A stretch of DNA of 36,359 nucleotides. Source: a virus. Under the pieces are notes generated by a model. The model was not told where the DNA came from. It did no database searches and saw nothing but the letters and a program-made list of their open reading frames with translations. The stretch's first letter is position 1. Each line of letters begins with the position of its first letter. Location of the stretch: positions 1-36,359 of the IMG/VR virus record IMGVR_UViG_3300009151_000188. One strand, given 5' to 3'. A program made the position numbers and the translations under genes. This document shows, piece by piece, positions 34,718 through 36,359 of the stretch.

Positions 34718-36359
34718 TTATTTTTTAAAATCAAGCAGTCTTTTCATTGCCGAAAATTCAGATTCTGCTACATTTTCTTCTGCTGACATAATGTTATTGC
34801 CAGGTGCATGTCCATTAACTGTAATATCTCCGCCCATTTCTTCTACTTTTGCTTTAACATTGCCTAACAATTCTTTCAAACGAGATAAGCCGTCATCCTC
34901 AATTGGACCGTGTTTCTGTTCGTATTTTTGAGTTAATTTTTCCATAAACTCTAATGCCAGTTGTTCGCATTGATCACCAACTTCATCTCCAAACATTTCT
35001 GCGCATTTCTTTTTAATGTCTAAAGCAATGTTTGGAACACCGTTAAATGGTCCCACTGCCGGGTTGTCTTCATTAAATCGACTCTTAACTAGTTTGGCAA
35101 CTTCCTTAACAACTGCTTCACGAGTTGGCATTGTCTTGTTAGGCATACCACCCTGTTCTTCATTTTCAGCAGTTGGTTCTTCAGCACCTGCTTCTGGTTC
35201 AGGCTCGGCCTGTGGAGTTCCTGTACCGCTCATTCCTAACGCTACTGCTAGTTCAGGATAGTCTTGTTGTGCCCAGACTTTGAAAACTTCAACTGCATTT
35301 GTTTCTGGATCAACATTGGCAGCATCTTTAAATTTATCTTCTAGATCTTCATCTTCAAGACCTAGTTCGCTAAAGAATTGCCAAGCAGTAGTTCCATCTG
35401 GACCCAATTCTAATTCAGGGCCAGTTTGGTCTTTAGGCAATGAATCTAATGCTTGTTTAAGTTCTGCGATTTGATCATCAGTTAATTTATTTTGTTCGGT
35501 AGCATCTGCCCAATCTTCAAATTCTTGTTCAGGACCTGCTTTACCGTGACTAGCAGCACCCATACCAATATCAAATGCCTCGTCAGCATCTTCTTCAGAT
35601 TCATTAACAAACTCTTCTAAGTCTACAATATTATCTTCGCTCATAATTCTATGTAGTAGCGGGAAAAATGCGCTTAGTTCTTCTTGGAAAGTAGATTGAG
35701 TAAATTTCTGTTTATACTGTTCCATTGTGACGTCATCTAAACCGTCATCCATCATACTGGGTTCTTGGAAAGATTCCATCCAACGCTCGTAGTGTTGACG
35801 CTTGCCTAAACATTCCACCTGTGCTTTTAGTTCTTGTAAACGGCCTATGGCTCTTTCTGTAATTCCTGTTGCGTCATCGTGCAAGGTGGCTCTGTGTACT
35901 TTACGTTGAAATTCTTGTAGTTGAGCAATTTGTTCGCTCATATTGATAATTGCCTTGCCTGCTGGATCGTGCGGAATGCCGCCGTGGTCCACGTGTTGTG
36001 CCATTGCAAATGCGCCTGCTGGGTGAATGAATGGATACTTAAAACGTTCACCGTCTTGGTTTTGAATAAAAATTGCCTTGATGTTTTTCTTTTGACTGCG
36101 GGAGCCCGAGTATTCTTCATCTACTGGTCTAGCGTGACGTACAATAACTTCTGTTTTACCAGCAACTGCACGGCTAGTTTTCTTTGTGCTTTTATTGTTC
36201 CAGCGTGATTCGTTCATAGTTGTCATATCTTGTTGTTCCTTAGGGCCCTGGGTCGTGGCCAAATGTTGAAAATCGTTTTTATCAAGGTTTGTTTTGGCAA
36301 TATCTCTAGTGTCAAAACGTAATAGTCTACGCATAGCAAAGAAACGCATTTCTTTTAAG
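34718..36359 (-). CDS. Long acidic protein, 5' end at the window edge
   Basis: At least 543 residues. The reading frame is open to the right edge, so an ATG at 36349 may or may not be the real start. A basic N-terminal part (KTSRAVAGKTEVIVRHARPV) is followed by a helical middle (ITERAIGRLQELKAQVECLG) and long Asp/Glu/Pro-rich stretches (about residues 230-300, 380-410). No enzymatic motif. Abundant acidic helices are common in phage scaffold or core proteins and in other virion proteins; it might be one, but I do not recognise it. It ends with a terminator before the gp32 operon. Confidence 0.6.
   Translation of the reverse strand, partial: LKEMRFFAMRRLLRFDTRDIAKTNLDKNDFQHLATTQGPKEQQDMTTMNESRWNNKSTKKTSRAVAGKTEVIVRHARPVDEEYSGSRSQKKNIKAIFIQNQDGERFKYPFIHPAGAFAMAQHVDHGGIPHDPAGKAIINMSEQIAQLQEFQRKVHRATLHDDATGITERAIGRLQELKAQVECLGKRQHYERWMESFQEPSMMDDGLDDVTMEQYKQKFTQSTFQEELSAFFPLLHRIMSEDNIVDLEEFVNESEEDADEAFDIGMGAASHGKAGPEQEFEDWADATEQNKLTDDQIAELKQALDSLPKDQTGPELELGPDGTTAWQFFSELGLEDEDLEDKFKDAANVDPETNAVEVFKVWAQQDYPELAVALGMSGTGTPQAEPEPEAGAEEPTAENEEQGGMPNKTMPTREAVVKEVAKLVKSRFNEDNPAVGPFNGVPNIALDIKKKCAEMFGDEVGDQCEQLALEFMEKLTQKYEQKHGPIEDDGLSRLKELLGNVKAKVEEMGGDITVNGHAPGNNIMSAEENVAESEFSAMKRLLDFKK

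Overview
The window is a piece of a tailed-phage genome of the T4 superfamily (a myovirus). It carries the T4-type replication and recombination set: UvsX, UvsY, UvsW, a gp32-like single-strand DNA binding protein, gp41-like helicase, gp61-like primase and a probable gp62-like clamp-loader subunit. It also has exact T4-type late promoter octamers (TATAAATA). The near-perfect sigma70 promoters (TTGACA, 17 bp, TATAAT), the perfect bacterial DnaA boxes and the ADP-heptose genes point to a Gram-negative, LPS-bearing, probably proteobacterial host. The host cannot be named from this sequence alone.

Layout. 1-974 (minus strand): the 5' part of a glycine-rich fibre-like gene, a cupin and a small unknown protein, probably tail-associated. 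1131-1781 (plus): an HNH endonuclease gene with its own sigma70 promoter. 1782-2968: a 1.2 kb non-coding control region with 24-bp direct repeats, potential RNA hairpins, AT-rich 9-bp tandem repeats, a CAU-anticodon tRNA and a 191-bp array of at least twelve same-strand DnaA boxes, mostly phased at 11 bp. It looks like a replication origin or a DnaA-titration site. 2913-15708 (plus): a very dense early region of 39 mostly tiny genes served by 31 sigma70-like promoters, all with a spacer of exactly 17 bp and most followed by the same short leader ending in a strong ribosome binding site. The region ends with an AAA-type ATPase and two small genes. 15709-16118: terminators and an AT-rich gap where the two transcription directions converge.

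16119-36359 (almost all minus): a nucleotide-sugar dehydratase, a HAD nucleotidase and a nucleotidyltransferase; helicase and primase; a structural protein; a miniature DnaE-like protein; an ADP-heptose module (heptose kinase, nucleotidyltransferase, epimerase, cupin); a run of conserved small T4-superfamily genes; then UvsW, an unknown 391-residue protein, UvsY, a small acidic protein, UvsX and gp32. A long acidic protein runs off the right edge. Only two plus-strand genes interrupt this block: a YqgE/AlgH-like protein and a small unknown protein.

How it fits together (inference). On entry, host sigma70 polymerase would fire all early promoters at once, each making a short transcript for one or two small host-takeover proteins. 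The replication and recombination operons on the other strand then build a T4-style replisome, and TATAAATA promoters act late. The DnaA-box array is not expected in a phage that has its own helicase and primase. It is, with the promoter array and the palindromes inside many of its spacers, the most unusual content here.
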